A stretch of DNA of 64,000 nucleotides from Skeletonema tropicum (Eukaryota; Bacillariophyta; Thalassiosirophyceae; Thalassiosirales; Thalassiosiraceae), in NCBI GenBank assembly GCA_037178625.1, contig CM074133.1:3906001-3970000 (forward strand). Direction: 5' to 3'. Under the pieces are notes generated by a model. The model searched no databases, was not told the DNA's origin, and worked only from the letters and a program-made list of their open reading frames with translations. Of the stretch, positions 36,657-46,732 are shown one piece after another. Position numbers and translations under genes: made by a program. Numbering within the stretch: position 1 is the first letter of the stretch; each line of letters begins with the position of its first letter.

Positions 36657-36888
36657 CGTAACCGGTACTCAGACACTCAAACTTCAACTGACGAAATGTC
36701 CGCTCAAAAAGCAAAAAGCACAAATTTTATGTACATGACATGCCGCTGGCCGGCCGCGGCCGCATGATTGAATCATGGCTCACTGATCGACATTCATTTA
36801 CACTTGCCGCTGGTAAAGAGCTCATTCATTCTCCAGTTTGTTTGCTCTTTAGTCATTATCAAACACAGCAACTCATACAAAAGACAAC

Positions 36889-38308
36889 ATGGCGTCTCAA
36901 GCCGAGAACACTCACCCAAACACAATCATCCGAGGACATTACCATACCAGTGTCCCTATCAACAATGATCAAAAGCGCCGCAAGGTCGAGGCAAACTCTA
37001 ATAACATCACCGCCTACCCGTCTGCTGCCATTCATGCCACCAAGGTGAGCAAGAGGACCAAGAGGAGGACAAATAAAAGATCAAATCAACGTAGGGAAGC
37101 AAACGTGTTTGCACCTCAAATCTTCAACCATCGTCCGGCGATTCTGCCGACAAGTACAAAGAAGGCATCAAAGAAGAGGCGCCTCGAATCCGACCCGCCT
37201 TCTCAAGAGAAGAAGATGAGGCAGGAGCTACCCAACAACTTTACTTCCAACCAATCGGCTGTGCCAGCCCAAAAGAAGAAGAGGGCTCAGAAGAATTCAC
37301 GCAACAACGACGCCCCAATCTTCCGCTACAAACATCACGGTGAAGTTGCAACACCAACAATTGCTCCACCCACGGCCACTGCTAGCAAGGCGAAGGTCTC
37401 GAAGAAGAGGCGCTCAGATGCCCACGAATCCCCCCCCGCCTGCTCAAAAGAAGAAGATGACTGCTCCTGCCCAAAAGTTGAACACGATTGATCGCGGTCA
37501 AGTTCCATCTGCCTACCAATTTACTACCAATACTACCAACAAAGCCGCTGTTCCAGTGCAAGAGAAGAATGTGCTTCAGAATCAGCCATTCGTCAACAAC
37601 GTTTCATCTATCTCTGTTCTCCATCACCGCGATGAAGTTGCCAACGGAGCCACTTCTGATTTGGAGTTTGCCTATTCCGATTCGGATTCCGATTCCGAGG
37701 AAGAACATCTTGTTGTAGGGATGACCTTGCTCCCGGATGCTGATGACGCTGCCACTGTGATCCAGGCCTTCTTCAGAGGTGCCAGCGCTCGCACGATGAA
37801 GCCAAGGGCCAGGCCACAAGCGGAGCTTAAGGTTGATACCAATCATGGCCAAGAATGGGATGGTAATTCTGATGATGATGCAGCTCCTGACGACGACTCG
37901 GTCGAGGAAGTAGAAGTCTTCCTCGTGGTGGAAGCTGAAGAGGGTGATGAAAAAGCGGAGGAAGTTGACTTTGTCGACGCAGCAGAAGCTGTTGACGAGG
38001 GTGATGAAATAGAGGAGGAAGCTGTTGTGGACAATGATAAGCCGGCTGCAAAAATTCAGACAGCCTTCAAGCGTTATCTCGCTCGGAAAAGTGCTATCAA
38101 AGCAACGGAGCGAAGGCGAAGGGCCCAGCCACAAGCAGAGTTTGATGCTAGAGCAGTGGAAGAGGAGGTGGTGGAAGAGGAAGAGGAAGATATCTACTCT
38201 GCCAGAAGGAATATTCGGAGACGGAGGATGGTGAAGGAGCTACAGTGCACTTTGGACGGCTGGTACTGGACTCGAAGAACACAAAGAAGGAAGATAAGGA
38301 GAGATTGA
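36889..38308 (+). pseudogene. IQ-motif protein gene, copy 3 (internal frameshift)
   Basis: Reads in frame from 36889 to about codon 181, where a run of eight C at ~37430-37437 replaces the seven C of the other copies. The frame shifts and stops at 37491, after 200 codons. The remaining sequence to 38308, in the next frame, keeps both IQ motifs and the full basic C-terminus. Apart from this one base the gene is intact, so a homopolymer error in the assembly is a serious alternative to genuine inactivation. Confidence 0.65.
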
Positions 38309-38576
38309 AAAGAGAAGGTGTACGGTACAGCACCTTGTGAGATTGATGATTTGAAGCGAACATCATTTGTACGTGAGAAGGATTGCGTCAGAGACCTTTG
38401 TGGAGGAGGCTTTGGTTTGAAGGTAAATGCAGCAAGAGGTCAAATGATCAGTGGAGATGGCTTTGCGGGGCAATGAGTCGGTGTGTCTTGTTTCGTTTCG
38501 GCGAGTTGCTACATTTCAGAGGGGGTCGTTGGTGTGTTCGGCAGTGTGTGTGTTGTGTGTGTGTGTCTTCTTCAGT

Positions 38577-38700
38577 TGGGCCTTCAGTTGGTGTTGGTGT
38601 TGGTGTTGGTAGTTGGAGGATGCTTTCTGCTGGATCCTTATCCTTTTCTTCAGTTGGGCCTTCAGTTGGTGTTGGTGTTGGTGTTGGTAGTTGGGTGCTT
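38577..38700. repeat. GTGTTG minisatellite pair
   Basis: CTTCAGTTGGGCCTTCAGTT followed by (GGTGTT)n and TAGTTGG occurs twice, separated by GGATCCTTATCCTTT-type sequence. In segment copy 4 (59889-60017) the first block is one 6-bp repeat longer. Minus-strand ORFs reading Pro-Thr repeats here are low-complexity. Confidence 0.8.
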
Positions 38701-38982
38701 TGCTGGATCCTTATCCTTTCTTTTTGGACATTGTCGGATCTGTAGCGGAGAGTCAAAAAGTTTAATCCCCCATTCATTCTAATGTTTGGGGTGTGGGTTC
38801 TGGTTTCCCATGTCAGCTTTTGGCTGGACATTCTCTTCTTCGAAAGTGGAATGTAGAACGTATCCCTTTGACTCTCTGACTGATTTTCAGTTGTCCTACC
38901 CTTTCCCCCCTGTTGGAGTCGGTCGACCGCGGAGATGATTGATTGGTTGATGTTCGTGTTGGGGATGGCGATCTTGTCGGAT

Positions 38983-39002
38983 ACACACACACACACACAC
39001 AC
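38983..39002. repeat. (AC)10 microsatellite
   Basis: Ten AC dinucleotides; the same locus in segment copy 4 has 23 (60309-60354). Confidence 0.95.
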
Positions 39003-40035
39003 TTTCGAGCGGCTTGTTGTTCCCAGTTGGATGAAGTACAGTGCTGGAGGCGAGGAAAGACATTTCAGACTTGAGCCGGTGTTATGGTTCCGGGTATCAT
39101 GGTGACCTGCTGCTTTACTTGTCAAAGGCCTGAGTTGATATGAGGTCGATGACGCTTGATTTCTTGTGTCGGTTTGATGGGGTCTTCGATCGGATTTCAA
39201 ACTCGGTTTGTTGAGTTGTACCAGGATACGAACGTCTCTCTCGTGATTGCTTCTAAGTTGCTCATCGGTTCTTCAATCTTGCCATTGCCATGTGTCAAGC
39301 TCATTTATTCACATCCACCCATCTACATCTAAGTCAAAGCCCTGGGAACGTGCTCTCTCAGCTGCTCAGCATCCAATTGAAATAAGAAAAGAATATCAAG
39401 TAAATCAATCTAATCAAATAAAGAAAAATCAACAATTATCCCTTAGTCCTCAGTGACAATGCTGAACTCCACCATTACTTTCGGCTGCGAGGAGACCCAT
39501 TGTTGAAATCTGCAGGAGGAGCAGCATCCTCTGGAGCTTAGATTACTTGATTTGAGGTGATATAAAATTTGTAATCAACAGCACCGGGAGAAAAGTCTCA
39601 ATTGCACAAGACGTTGAGAGGGAGACAATATGTGAGGTTCAACCAAGCCTGCTAATTGTGACGGCTTCAGCTTCGTAGCTTGATTACGATCTCTGCGGGC
39701 TAAAAATATGAACACATTCTGCATTGGGAACAAATCTTTTTGATCAGTGAGATACTGGCACGAATTCATGAAAATGAAAGTCATTATGTTCTCCAGCTTC
39801 TGGTGATTCGAAAAGATGCTGCGCTTCAATCAGCCTCCGTTCGAGTTTGATCGTCCTCGTCCTCGTCCTCGTCAGCACACGTCTACCGGCTTGTTGGCCT
39901 TCTTCGTCTCACCTCGAATCTTGTCGCTGATGAGGTGAACGTGATTACCCTGGAGACTGTTCTTGTCCCTCTCTAATATGTAGTGTTGCTTGTTCATGAA
40001 GTGTTGCATGGTCTGGAAGCTGGAATATAGCTCCC

Positions 40036-40473
40036 TCCAATGAGGACTCCATTCCCTAATAATTGACCTACTCCTACTCATGTACCTACGCGCAGGCCCA
40101 TCGAGTTCGCCATTTTAGCATTGCATTGTTCATTCACGCACTTCATCTTCAGTTTGCAACTCAATTACTTGACGTTGATGAATATATCGTTGAATCTATC
40201 CCACGGCCACGATATCATAAGGCATAGCTTAAGGCTCTGTAGGGTCAGGTCAGCGAGCAAACATGCCCCCACTGCAGTAACTCACTCCTCTCCAATAGCC
40301 TCTCTGTGGAGTGGTTCACTAAGATGGACGTAGACCGATGCCACCGCTATATACATTGTACCAAAGTAAGTGAATGAGCTGTGCTGATCTCTAGATGAAT
40401 ACTTGCAAACACAAATTGCAATTGAACCTCTGGCAACATTTTCATCCTATTCATCTCAAGCTCTCCTCGTGCA

Positions 40474-40504
<31 letters not shown>

Positions 40505-40545
40505 CAGCATAACCATGATGTTCACACGGTTGTGACAACTGTGGT
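40036..40545 (+). repeat. Diverged single-copy relative of the 590-bp satellite
   Basis: Contains CGCAGGCCCATCGAGTTCGC and ATTTTAGCATTGCATTGT in satellite order. After a ~240-bp unrelated stretch it continues with GCTGATCTCTAGAT, ACACAAATTGCAAT, CATCTCAAGCTCTCCTCG, a CAG/CAA run and CACACGGTTGTGACAACTG, each matching the unit. Only one copy per segment, clearly diverged, so it may descend from the sequence that founded the arrays. It runs straight into repeat R. Confidence 0.75.
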
Positions 40546-40653
40546 TGTGTGAAAGCACAAGAATAGACACTCGTGTTGATCTCTCTTTTGCTTTTGGTAA
40601 TGAACGAAGGAAGCCACCACACAAGTGGCCGCAGTGCTTGGAAAGATACGAGG
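40546..40653 (+). repeat. Dispersed repeat R, form 3 (segment copy 3)
   Basis: Preceded by GACAACTGTGGT; has TTTTGCTTTTGGTAATG and AAGATACGAGG. Confidence 0.8.
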
Positions 40654-41066
40654 ACCTCTCACAATACAGCATCACGTTGTGGGTTCTTCTCCCTCCGCCT
40701 CCGGTCGGCTCGCTTCTCCATCATCATTCTTACACGTTCAAACCATGCCTTCCCTGTCATACCCGCATCACATTTCCCCTATCGAATTATCGCCGCTGCT
40801 CTGCAAAGCAGTCGTACTAAAATAATACCATCAAGAAAGAGAGAGAGAGAGAGAAGAACAAAAGGTGAGTAATTGGAATGATCTTTCGTCCGCCTCCTCT
40901 AACAAATAATACTGCAACAAGAAGGAACTCACCTCGACAACAATTTCATCATCATCGCCTATCCAAAACACGATCAATTGTTCCTTCACTCACTGGACTT
41001 CCAGCAGCTCCTACCTCCAAGAGCTTATCCTTCTTTCTTCACACGATGCTAAAGCACCATCCACAC

Positions 41067-41239
41067 TAAAACCACCCAAGAGCCGTAGCAACCGCAATCA
41101 CTGCTTCCAAACTATCCTCCCGCACCTTCCCAAAGTTCACTCTTGCATCCTCACAAGCCTCCTTCGATACCTGCTGTGTAATATATCCCCGATCTTCCAT
41201 TGCTTGAACTGTATTGATGTAATTGACGTTGAATCCAGT
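41067..41239 (-). pseudogene. 3' fragment of amidotransferase-like gene
   Basis: Identical in arrangement to 62417-62589: the last ~57 codons of the class-I amidotransferase-like gene (VNYINTVQAMEDRGYITQQV .. ALGWF). It is cut a few bases short of the HPEY motif, exactly where the retroelement 5' end begins. It cannot make a functional product. Confidence 0.7.
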
Positions 41240-41334
41240 ACAATCTCAAGCAGGTTGTCTGGAAAAGATATGAAAAAATGACATAAATACCTACGTAGGA
41301 ATTAGTACATCGTCTACAGCGATCGACATGAACC

Positions 41335-42228
41335 ATGGCAGCCGACACCGCTACCAACTGCACCCTGGGAACAGGGTACGACAACACTATAATGTATAAT
41401 AACCATATGAATGGCTCCTTAAAAACGAGACTTACTACGGCAAAAAAGTACGCATCAATTGACACTACACTCATATTGTTTGGGAAGGGCGGCGGCAGGG
41501 CCATGTGGCCGGCCGGTTGCAACATCAAACAGGAATGGTGTTTTGGAGATATCGGAGGAATGAGGGACGGATTACGGGATGGACGACTCTGCCGGTCAAT
41601 GGACACAACGCAGGGATGGACGACTTTTAATCTCATGGATGGAGAGGAGGGAAACTGGAACAACAATTGGGTTGTGACACAATCGGTTGAGAAACAAGGC
41701 TTGAAGATGAGGAGGGAGGAAGCAGTCCAACAACTTACTGCCAACAATCTACTACATCAAAAAGGTGCAATCCCAGCCCCCCCACCTAAACCACCTTGGC
41801 CCCCACCTTGGCATGATGAAGAACCTATATCGGAGCAAATTTGCATGGAAGACGCGGCACTTGTACGCCACAAATATAATTGGAGATGTACACAACAAAG
41901 TAGACCCTTTGTCGCTCTTTCACATAACAACAACACTTCTGGCTATTGTCCTTTTAGCGTTGTGAATTGGATGACGTCTACAGTCGAAGTTGTGCTACAA
42001 AATCATAACAACAGTGACAATATTTTGGAAAATGGCAATACGTATTGCGGTGAAGATTCGGATGTGTGTAGCATCTACACCAAATTTATTCTACACAATC
42101 GCGGTAGTGAATCATTCCTTGTTAGATTGGTATCTAATGACTGCGTCGACGTCTCGGTCTCACAAGCCGAGGCAGCTCTCTCCCAGGCCCCTCCAGCTGA
42201 TATAGGTGTTGTGGGGCCCATGGTGTAA
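41335..42228 (+). CDS. Retroelement ORF1 protein
   Basis: A 297-residue protein directly upstream of ORF2. It has no recognised domain: no CCHC zinc knuckles and no clear coiled coil. It has a short proline-rich tract (APPPKPPWPPPW, residues ~143-154) and a Cys-containing C-terminal third (EDSDVCSIYTKFILHNRG). ORF1 products of such elements normally bind the element RNA. The stop TAA (42226-42228) overlaps the ORF2 start by one base (TAATG). The start at 41335 lies in ACCATGGCA, a strong eukaryotic context. It might alternatively be a captured host sequence, but the exact overlap with ORF2 argues for one element. Confidence 0.6.
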   Translation: MAADTATNCTLGTGYDNTIMYNNHMNGSLKTRLTTAKKYASIDTTLILFGKGGGRAMWPAGCNIKQEWCFGDIGGMRDGLRDGRLCRSMDTTQGWTTFNLMDGEEGNWNNNWVVTQSVEKQGLKMRREEAVQQLTANNLLHQKGAIPAPPPKPPWPPPWHDEEPISEQICMEDAALVRHKYNWRCTQQSRPFVALSHNNNTSGYCPFSVVNWMTSTVEVVLQNHNNSDNILENGNTYCGEDSDVCSIYTKFILHNRGSESFLVRLVSNDCVDVSVSQAEAALSQAPPADIGVVGPMV

Positions 42229-45200
42229 TGGATAATGGGCAGCCTCTACGGTATTTTGCCCGATACCCCGAGGTGAGCCAATCCATTCAAGAGAGGCAAC
42301 GTAAGCAACAACCTCGCCGCAGTACCTCCAATCAGAAGAAATCGGCCCGGCGTGCACAACAGTACCGACTCTCGAATACACGCAACCACGTCAAATTTAG
42401 AGGGAGGTACAGCAGCGAAAAGAATAATACAAGTGATAAGTTAGATGCAGATACGATGAGGCAGCTCATAGCAAATAGGCAGCGTTGGTGCGATGATCCG
42501 TCAGCAAAGGACCTCAATGAACTGCTTGATGATTATAGGCACAAAGAGAGGGAGAAACAAGATAGAACCTCCTCGACGAAAGAACTCCGTCCACTTGGCC
42601 AGACAGTGGAGAATACGATTGTGCCTATTTACGGGAACTTGAGGGTGGAGGAGAAGGGCAGTGATGTAGTTCGAATAATGTCGTTGAATATCAACGGGCT
42701 CAGTCTGTGGAAGCACAACAACCACAAGGTAGATAGACTCAAGCACGTCCTGCGGACGTATGGTGTGGATGTTCTGGGGCTCCAGGAGACCAACACCAAC
42801 TTCCACCATCTAAAATCATCAGTGACGGTAGCCTCGATGCTAAGACATGGAGATGACAGAATCAAATCAGTACATTCTCAGAACACTCGGGAACTTCAGA
42901 ACATTGGTAATGTTCAAGCGGGGGGGACAGCAGTTGTGATTAGAGACGAGTTGTCGGGCTTACCCATGACCTGCGGTAAAGATTCCACTGAGCTGGGAAT
43001 GTTCAGCTGGTATAGGACGGAGCCGGTCAATGGCGTGAGAACAGTCTTCTTAAGTGCCTACGCGCCCTGTAAATCAGAAGGGGTTGGTACATACTATCAA
43101 CATATTGAGAGATACATCCAATCGCACCAGCTGAAGACCAACCCCAAGGATCTGTTCCGGAGACACATTGTCGATGCCATCAAACGGTGGCGCAGCAAAG
43201 GCGACAGGGTTGTTCTGATGATGGATGCTAATGAGAATGTGTTGGACGGAGTCCTCAGTAAACGACTTGCAGAGGATGATATCCGCATGAGGGAAGCAGT
43301 GCACCGTATGGTCCCCGGCAGAAGAGGTCCTGCTACACATTTTCGAGGCAACAGCCAAAAGAATGGGGCCATAGACGGTATTTGGATCTCGGATGACGTT
43401 GAACTAACTGGAGCCAGCTACTTACCGTTCGACGGTGATTTGGGAGATCACCGGCCAGTGGTTGTCGACCTACAGATGCGGTCGGTTATTGGCACTTCTA
43501 TCTGTCGTATTGTGCCACCGAAGGCTAGAAAGCTTAACTCCAAGGTGCCGCGGATTAGAGTGAAGTACCTTGCACAATTAAAAAAAGGCTTCACAGATAG
43601 ACGCATCCCCCAGAAGCTCAAAGAAGTAAATAGGATAGCCTCATTCCCGCCCTCGGCTGAAGTGGTGTCCAAGATGGAAATCCTGGACAACATGATTGAA
43701 GAGGAGATGCTACACGCAGAGGCGAAATGCAGAGTGATTTACCCGGCGCATTATGAGTTCTCTCCAGCAATACAATCGTGGATGGATAAATGCCACCTCC
43801 TGAAATGGATACTACGACATCACCGAGGAAAAAAGGTCAATTGGGGCAATTTGAGAAGATTCGCCAGGCGCAAAGGAATGGAGGACTGTCTTCGGTACCC
43901 TGTCGATGAAGTGGTTCAGCTGTACAAGGAGACCAAAAAACGCACACGAGAACTCATGGCTGAATCACCTTACCTCAGAAAGCATTTTTTACACGAGAAG
44001 TTGACCGATGCTGTGATAAATGAACGTGTTGATGAAGCCAAGCGGGTGGAGCTGATCCTCAAAGGGGAGGCTCAGAGAAAACAGTGGCAGGGTATTAAAC
44101 GAGCAACAAAGCAGCAAGGAGTGATGAATGTTACAAGAGTGGAAGTTACACAAGCAGACGGGAAAGTGGTCGAGCACGCAACAAAAGAATCGATTGAAGA
44201 GGCACTGAAGTCAGAACTCCGCACAAGGTTTGGAAGGGCTACTTCTGCCCCAGTTTGCCAAGGGGTACTATTCGACCTCCTGGGAGTCTACGCCGACACG
44301 AATGCAGCGGTAGAAATACTTGAAGGATCCTTCGCCCCTCCCCCAGACACAGATCAACGCACAATACTGATACTGGACGAAATAGCAGCCATCTGGAAAA
44401 AGATTGGCGATGGTGAGATTTCCGTTGTCGTTTCACAGGAGGACTACCAATATTACTGGAGGAAAGTGAAAGAAAGAACGTCATCCTCGATATCGGGACT
44501 GCATTTTGGTCACTATAAGTCGATAGCTTTCGATGACGACCTGTCCAGGTTGCTAGCAAAGAAGTTCTCTCTTATGATCCAAACAGGAACCGGCCCAGAA
44601 CGTTGGGCTCGGGGTCTGTCGGTAATGCTCGAGAAGATTGCAGGTGCACTGTCGATGCTCCGCCCCTTGCATAATATGGAGTTTTTCCTAAGAACTGGTT
44701 TTGGCCAATCTTCTTCATATTTTGGTGGGAAAGAGGACGGGAAACACGGTCTCGCTCAAGGGAACGGTGCAGCTCCACCGACATGGCAACAGATCAGCAC
44801 GGTCATGATTAATACCCACAAAACTAATGGGCATGGAGTGGAAGTGAAGTGTCCAATCTCACATAAAAAGATTAATCAGGTGGGAATTCTGTATGTTGAT
44901 GATACCAATTTGTGGGAAGGTCTTAGACTGACGATGACATTATCTCGACAAGTGCTAGAGGGCAAGAGTCAATCTCGGATTGGGCAGGTGCCTTGGGGGA
45001 AACGGGTGGCGCTTTGAAACCAGACAAATGTGGAGTTACAATACACGATCAAACACCCGATGGAAAGGGCGGCTGGTGTTACACGGATCAAAAAGCGATG
45101 CCCTCAGACGGCGAAGAGGTTGACATGAGTGAACTGGATGACTTGATTTTCCACGTCCCCACTACTGACGGGGGCTCTGCGCAAATAGATAGGTTGCCAT

Positions 45201-45616
45201 CGAATAAAGCTGACAACAACTTAGGTCTCTACGCTAGACCGGATGGGAAACCAGACCAGCACTTCGAGCAGATGAGAGAAAAAATGACAACGTGGACGGC
45301 TCAGATTAAGAGCGGGCAAATACCAACTCGTTCGGTGTGGATGAGCTACACCAATCAGCTATGGTCTGGACTCAGGTACGGTCTGGGGGCCTGTTCGGCG
45401 TCAATCCCTGAGCTCAAAAAAGGATTGATGTCAGCAGATTTCTATATGTTAAGCAACCTAGGTGTCAACCGATCAATTACCAAGGAATGGAGATACCTGC
45501 CGGCCACGTTTGGTGGAATCGGTCTCTACGACTTGACGGTGGAAACTGCGGCTGTGGATATATCAAGTGCCACTTTAAAAGTACCAATAACGCTAGAAGA
45601 ATCTTTATCAATGTGA
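42228..45616 (+). pseudogene. Retroelement ORF2: EEP endonuclease + reverse transcriptase, defective
   Basis: Residues ~150-410 form an endonuclease/exonuclease/phosphatase domain: MSLNINGLS, LGLQETN (metal-binding Glu), MMDANEN, IDGIWIS and GDHRPVV (catalytic His) are all present. From residue ~755 an RT follows (SSISGLHFGHYKS, SVMLEKIAG, MEFFLRTGFG, QGNGAAPPTW, YVDDTN). Between SVMLEKIAG and MEFFLRTGFG only about a dozen residues remain where relatives, as I recall them, have over 100 residues including the first catalytic Asp block; the deletion is in frame. Near 44945-44990 the frame shifts; QESISDWAGALGETGGALK continues in the next frame to 45616. RT is therefore inactive, although the endonuclease may be intact. 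Confidence 0.8.
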
Positions 45617-45703
45617 AAAGAAATGTCTTGAATGCAATAAGCCACGAAGTCCTTATTACAAGTTAGGTTAGGAGTTTTTCCAGATGATGGTAGTAAGCAA
45701 TAT

Positions 45704-45769
45704 AACCGAACTCTTTATGATTCATTAATTACGAGTTTCGGTGGAGCTTAGCCACCTTCATCAGCGGTT
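45704..45769 (-). ncRNA. Hammerhead ribozyme (type I fold)
   Basis: On the minus strand the order is AACCG, CUGAUGA, A, GGUGG, loop CUAAGCU, CCACC, GAA, ACUC, 19-nt loop, GAGU, U, CGGUU. This gives a 5-bp stem I (AACCG/CGGUU), a 5-bp stem II (GGUGG/CCACC), a 4-bp stem III (ACUC/GAGU) and the invariant CUGANGA and GAA core, with a GUU cleavage triplet. Predicted self-cleavage is between bases 45709 and 45708. One unpaired A separates the core from stem II; as I recall, hammerheads of Penelope-like elements often show CUGAUGAAGG here. All three helices are perfectly paired. Confidence 0.75.
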
Positions 45770-45932
45770 CTAATTGCGTGGAGCAGGGCACATAAAAGAA
45801 TGCGTGGAGACAGGCCACAAAAAATTTGAATCAATAAGTCTCAAGAATGAGAAAAGGCGTGGCATCTGTCATTTCTGACAGTCATAAGTTTTGTTGGCAT
45901 ATCGTGGGCGTGGGCCAGCGTACAAGGCATAT

Positions 45933-45995
45933 CTTTTCCATCGGGGAGATCCAAAGTAGCGTAGCTACCTACTTTGGATCCTCCCGATGGAAAAG
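45933..45995. repeat. ~28-bp inverted repeat with tiny loop
   Basis: CTTTTCCATCGGGGAGATCC at the left and GGATCCTCCCGATGGAAAAG at the right, continuing inward through CAAAGTAG / CTACTTTG-like arms. It lies between the hammerhead and the minus-strand ORF, so may belong to the same element. Confidence 0.8.
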
Positions 45996-46013
45996 AAGGG
46001 GAGGATGGTTTGG

Positions 46014-46523
46014 CTACCTCTCGGGGGGTAGAAATGATGATACCTTCCTCCCCTTAAACTTGTCTAACTTACGGTACGATAGGAGATTCCCAAGGTTAAG
46101 GTGGCGGCTGTAGCAAACTGTCATCTTGTCCGTGGGGAAAGTGGCTTTCTCACATCGGATACTCGTGGGGTGATTTGCCCATCGGTTGTACCATGTGTTT
46201 TTGCCACAATTCTTGCCAATGTTTCGCACGGGGGTCCTACTGGTGGTAAGGAATATGAAAGTAGATCGAGTCTCTCTTTCCTTTGACGGTAGGCTTGGAC
46301 TTGGAAGCTGTCGTGGAGTAGTTGGCAATTTATACTTCAGCATTAGTAATGGCTTTGTCGAAGAGAGGCAGGAGGTTGGCTGGTTGGTGACCTCTGCTGA
46401 TGTGTCAATGGTAGAAGTTGAAGATATGGCCATCGGCGTCGTCTCTGTCGGAGCAAAGCTAAATGGATACGAAGAACGCCTCCCATAATAAGGCCTTTCT
46501 CCAGCTTCTGGTAATGATTGCAC
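46014..46523 (-). pseudogene. Possible Penelope-like element ORF fragment
   Basis: A 169-codon minus-strand ORF. The C-terminal ~60 residues look protein-like (NTWYNRWANHPTSIRC, then VCYSRHLNLGNLLSYRKLD, then GRKVSSFLP). The NLGNLLSYRKL phrase recalls the region after the reverse transcriptase domain in Penelope-like retroelements, where an NL..LL motif is common; this is a memory-based resemblance, not a search. The N-terminal part is Ser/Thr/Pro-rich and may be read-through of other sequence. It lies on the same strand as, and upstream of, the hammerhead, the order expected for such elements. A plus-strand ORF (46186-46488) overlaps it and cannot be excluded. Confidence 0.35.
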
Positions 46524-46732
46524 TGCATCTGGATCGGAGCATCGGATTGCCGTTTACCAACAACTTAACAGAACCAAGCCTGACATTGCTTTGTGCAGTG
46601 GAAGTTGTCCATTTCATCAGAAGAGTGTCATCATTGGACAGCTTCGGCTTTGGCTTGACGAGCGCAGACTGGGCTAGACTGGGGCTTCTGACAATAGATA
46701 GCGCTCCCTACTCCCTGCTCCCTACTCGCTAT
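46524..46732. other. Short unique stretch before array 2
   Basis: No gene seen. It includes TCCAGCTTCTGGT (also at ~39795 in the segment) and CTCCCTACTCGCTATGGACT immediately before the first satellite unit. Confidence 0.4.

Larger units (their letters stand above)
34216..41239 (+). repeat. Segmental duplication, copy 3
   Basis: Near-identical to ~55534-62589. The first ~500 bp carry many single-base differences absent from the other copies (for example extra A residues at ~34611 and lost bases near 34460 and 34490), consistent with poor consensus beside the gap. It contains the hairpin element, repeat R in two forms, the IQ-motif gene, minisatellites and the satellite-like single copy. It ends inside the amidotransferase 3' end where the retroelement begins. 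Confidence 0.9.
41240..45616 (+). mobile_element. Non-LTR-type retroelement, defective
   Basis: Two consecutive ORFs on the plus strand: ORF1 at 41335-42228, and ORF2 with an endonuclease/exonuclease/phosphatase domain followed by a reverse transcriptase. No long terminal repeats flank it. The left edge is set by loss of identity to segment copy 4 after 41239; the right edge is uncertain (45616 is the end of recognisable coding). No poly-A tail or target duplication was found. ORF2 is internally deleted and frameshifted, so the copy is dead. Confidence 0.75.

Noticed and set aside
36227..36676. 149-codon minus-strand ORF in segment copy 3
   Set aside because: Open only because of a 2-bp TA gain near 36620; interrupted in copies 2 and 4, with no domain.
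39915..39960. Second hammerhead candidate (GCTGATGAGGTGAACG)
   Set aside because: After a possible short stem the required GAA core is absent.
41151..41747. 198-codon minus-strand ORF
   Set aside because: It crosses the boundary between the amidotransferase fragment and the retroelement and is antisense to ORF1.
44993..45616. Separate downstream ORF starting at 44993
   Set aside because: The first codon is TTG, and coding similarity extends upstream of it in the same frame; it is the frameshifted end of ORF2.
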